The notes under the pieces: generated by a model
The model's input: only the letters and a program-made list of their open reading frames with translations
Databases searched by the model: none
Told to the model about the DNA's origin: nothing
Assembly: GCF_008710135.1 (NCBI RefSeq)
Contig: NZ_VYKK01000004.1
Location: 248,001 to 312,000 of the forward strand
Direction of reading: 5' to 3'
Origin: Paenibacillus spiritus
GTDB lineage: Bacteria > Bacillota > Bacilli > Paenibacillales > Paenibacillaceae
DNA: 64,000 nt
Part shown: positions 63,791-64,000 of the stretch, in pieces
Layout of the letters: each line of letters opens with the position of its first letter
How positions within the stretch are numbered: the first letter of the stretch is position 1
Translations under genes and position numbers: made by a program

Positions 63791-64000
63791 ATGCATAATT
63801 ACGATTTCTCCCGAGTCGCCGCCGCATCGCCTGAAATGCGGGTCGCCGACTGCGAGTTCAACACCGCACACATTCTGGAAGTCATAGACCAGGCCGAAGC
63901 CCGCCAGGTCGAATACCTGGTCTTTCCGGAGCTCTGCATCACCGGCTATTCCTGCGGGGATCTGTTCATGCAGCGGAGACTGCTTGACTCCGCCAAGGAT
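63791..64000 (+). CDS. nadE: Glutamine-dependent NAD+ synthetase (3' part outside the window)
   Basis: The first 70 codons are visible: HNYDFSRVAAASPEMRVADC, then VEYLVFPELCITGYSCGDLF. This is the start of the nitrilase-like glutaminase domain (Glu of the Cys-Glu-Lys triad in FPELCITGY) of the long NadE type. The synthetase domain lies beyond the window. ATG 63791; the upstream GAAGAGGACTGGTG is only a moderate ribosome site. Confidence 0.88.
   Translation, partial: MHNYDFSRVAAASPEMRVADCEFNTAHILEVIDQAEARQVEYLVFPELCITGYSCGDLFMQRRLLDSAKD

Overview
The window looks like Paenibacillus or a close relative in the Paenibacillaceae. It is a moderately GC-rich chromosomal segment from an endospore-forming Bacillota. 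The evidence is a complete spoIIIA operon, spo0A, spoIVB, sda and splB in the B. subtilis yqh-yqi gene order, frequent TTG and GTG starts behind strong GGAGG sites, and a tRNA-dependent (T-box) metG leader. I see no rRNA, tRNA, CRISPR array, insertion sequence or prophage. Gene function was assigned by reading translated sequence and motifs by eye. No database search was run.

Layout. 1-2 kb: start of a branched-chain 2-oxoacid dehydrogenase operon (lpdV, bkdAA). 2-8 kb: DUF5071 protein, a heterodimeric ABC exporter, thymidine kinase and a DinB-like protein. 8-11.7 kb: two tandem copies of an Agr-like quorum-sensing cassette, each consisting of a promoter, a 222-residue polytopic membrane protein, AgrB, a 39-residue AgrD precursor and a stand-alone LytTR DNA-binding protein. 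Neither copy has a histidine kinase. The block is followed by sda and faces spo0A. 12-24 kb: spo0A, spoIVB, recN, argR, tlyA, dxs, ispA, xseBA, folD and nusB (sporulation, isoprenoid, DNA and folate housekeeping). 24-34 kb: Asp23/AmaP envelope-stress cluster, accBC, and spoIIIAA-AH. 34-41 kb: yqhV, yitT, aspartokinase, efp, the yqhT-R-Q group and a patatin-like lipase. 41-47 kb: secreted GHL10 hydrolase, MFS exporter with a MarR regulator and twin operators, mntR, splB, ccdA. 47-54 kb: znuABC with Zur boxes, T-box metG, yidD, Fur/Zur regulator. 54-64 kb: a large secreted stalk-domain protein, and an anaerobic fermentation block (pflA, pflB, adhE, fnr) tied together by FNR-type palindromes. The window ends inside nadE.

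The most unusual region is 8.0-11.7 kb. The two cassettes share a promoter, part of the 5' leader, gene order and gene overlaps. The membrane-protein and agrB genes of copy 2 are strikingly AT-rich and diverged, while the 3' end of agrD and much of lytTR stay very similar. AgrD1 has a Cys positioned to close a five-residue thiolactone. AgrD2 has no cysteine at all, although AgrB2 keeps the catalytic His and Cys. With no kinase or receiver domain present, the likeliest reading is an Agr-type signal read by a membrane protein that acts directly on a LytTR regulator. This is inference and is testable.
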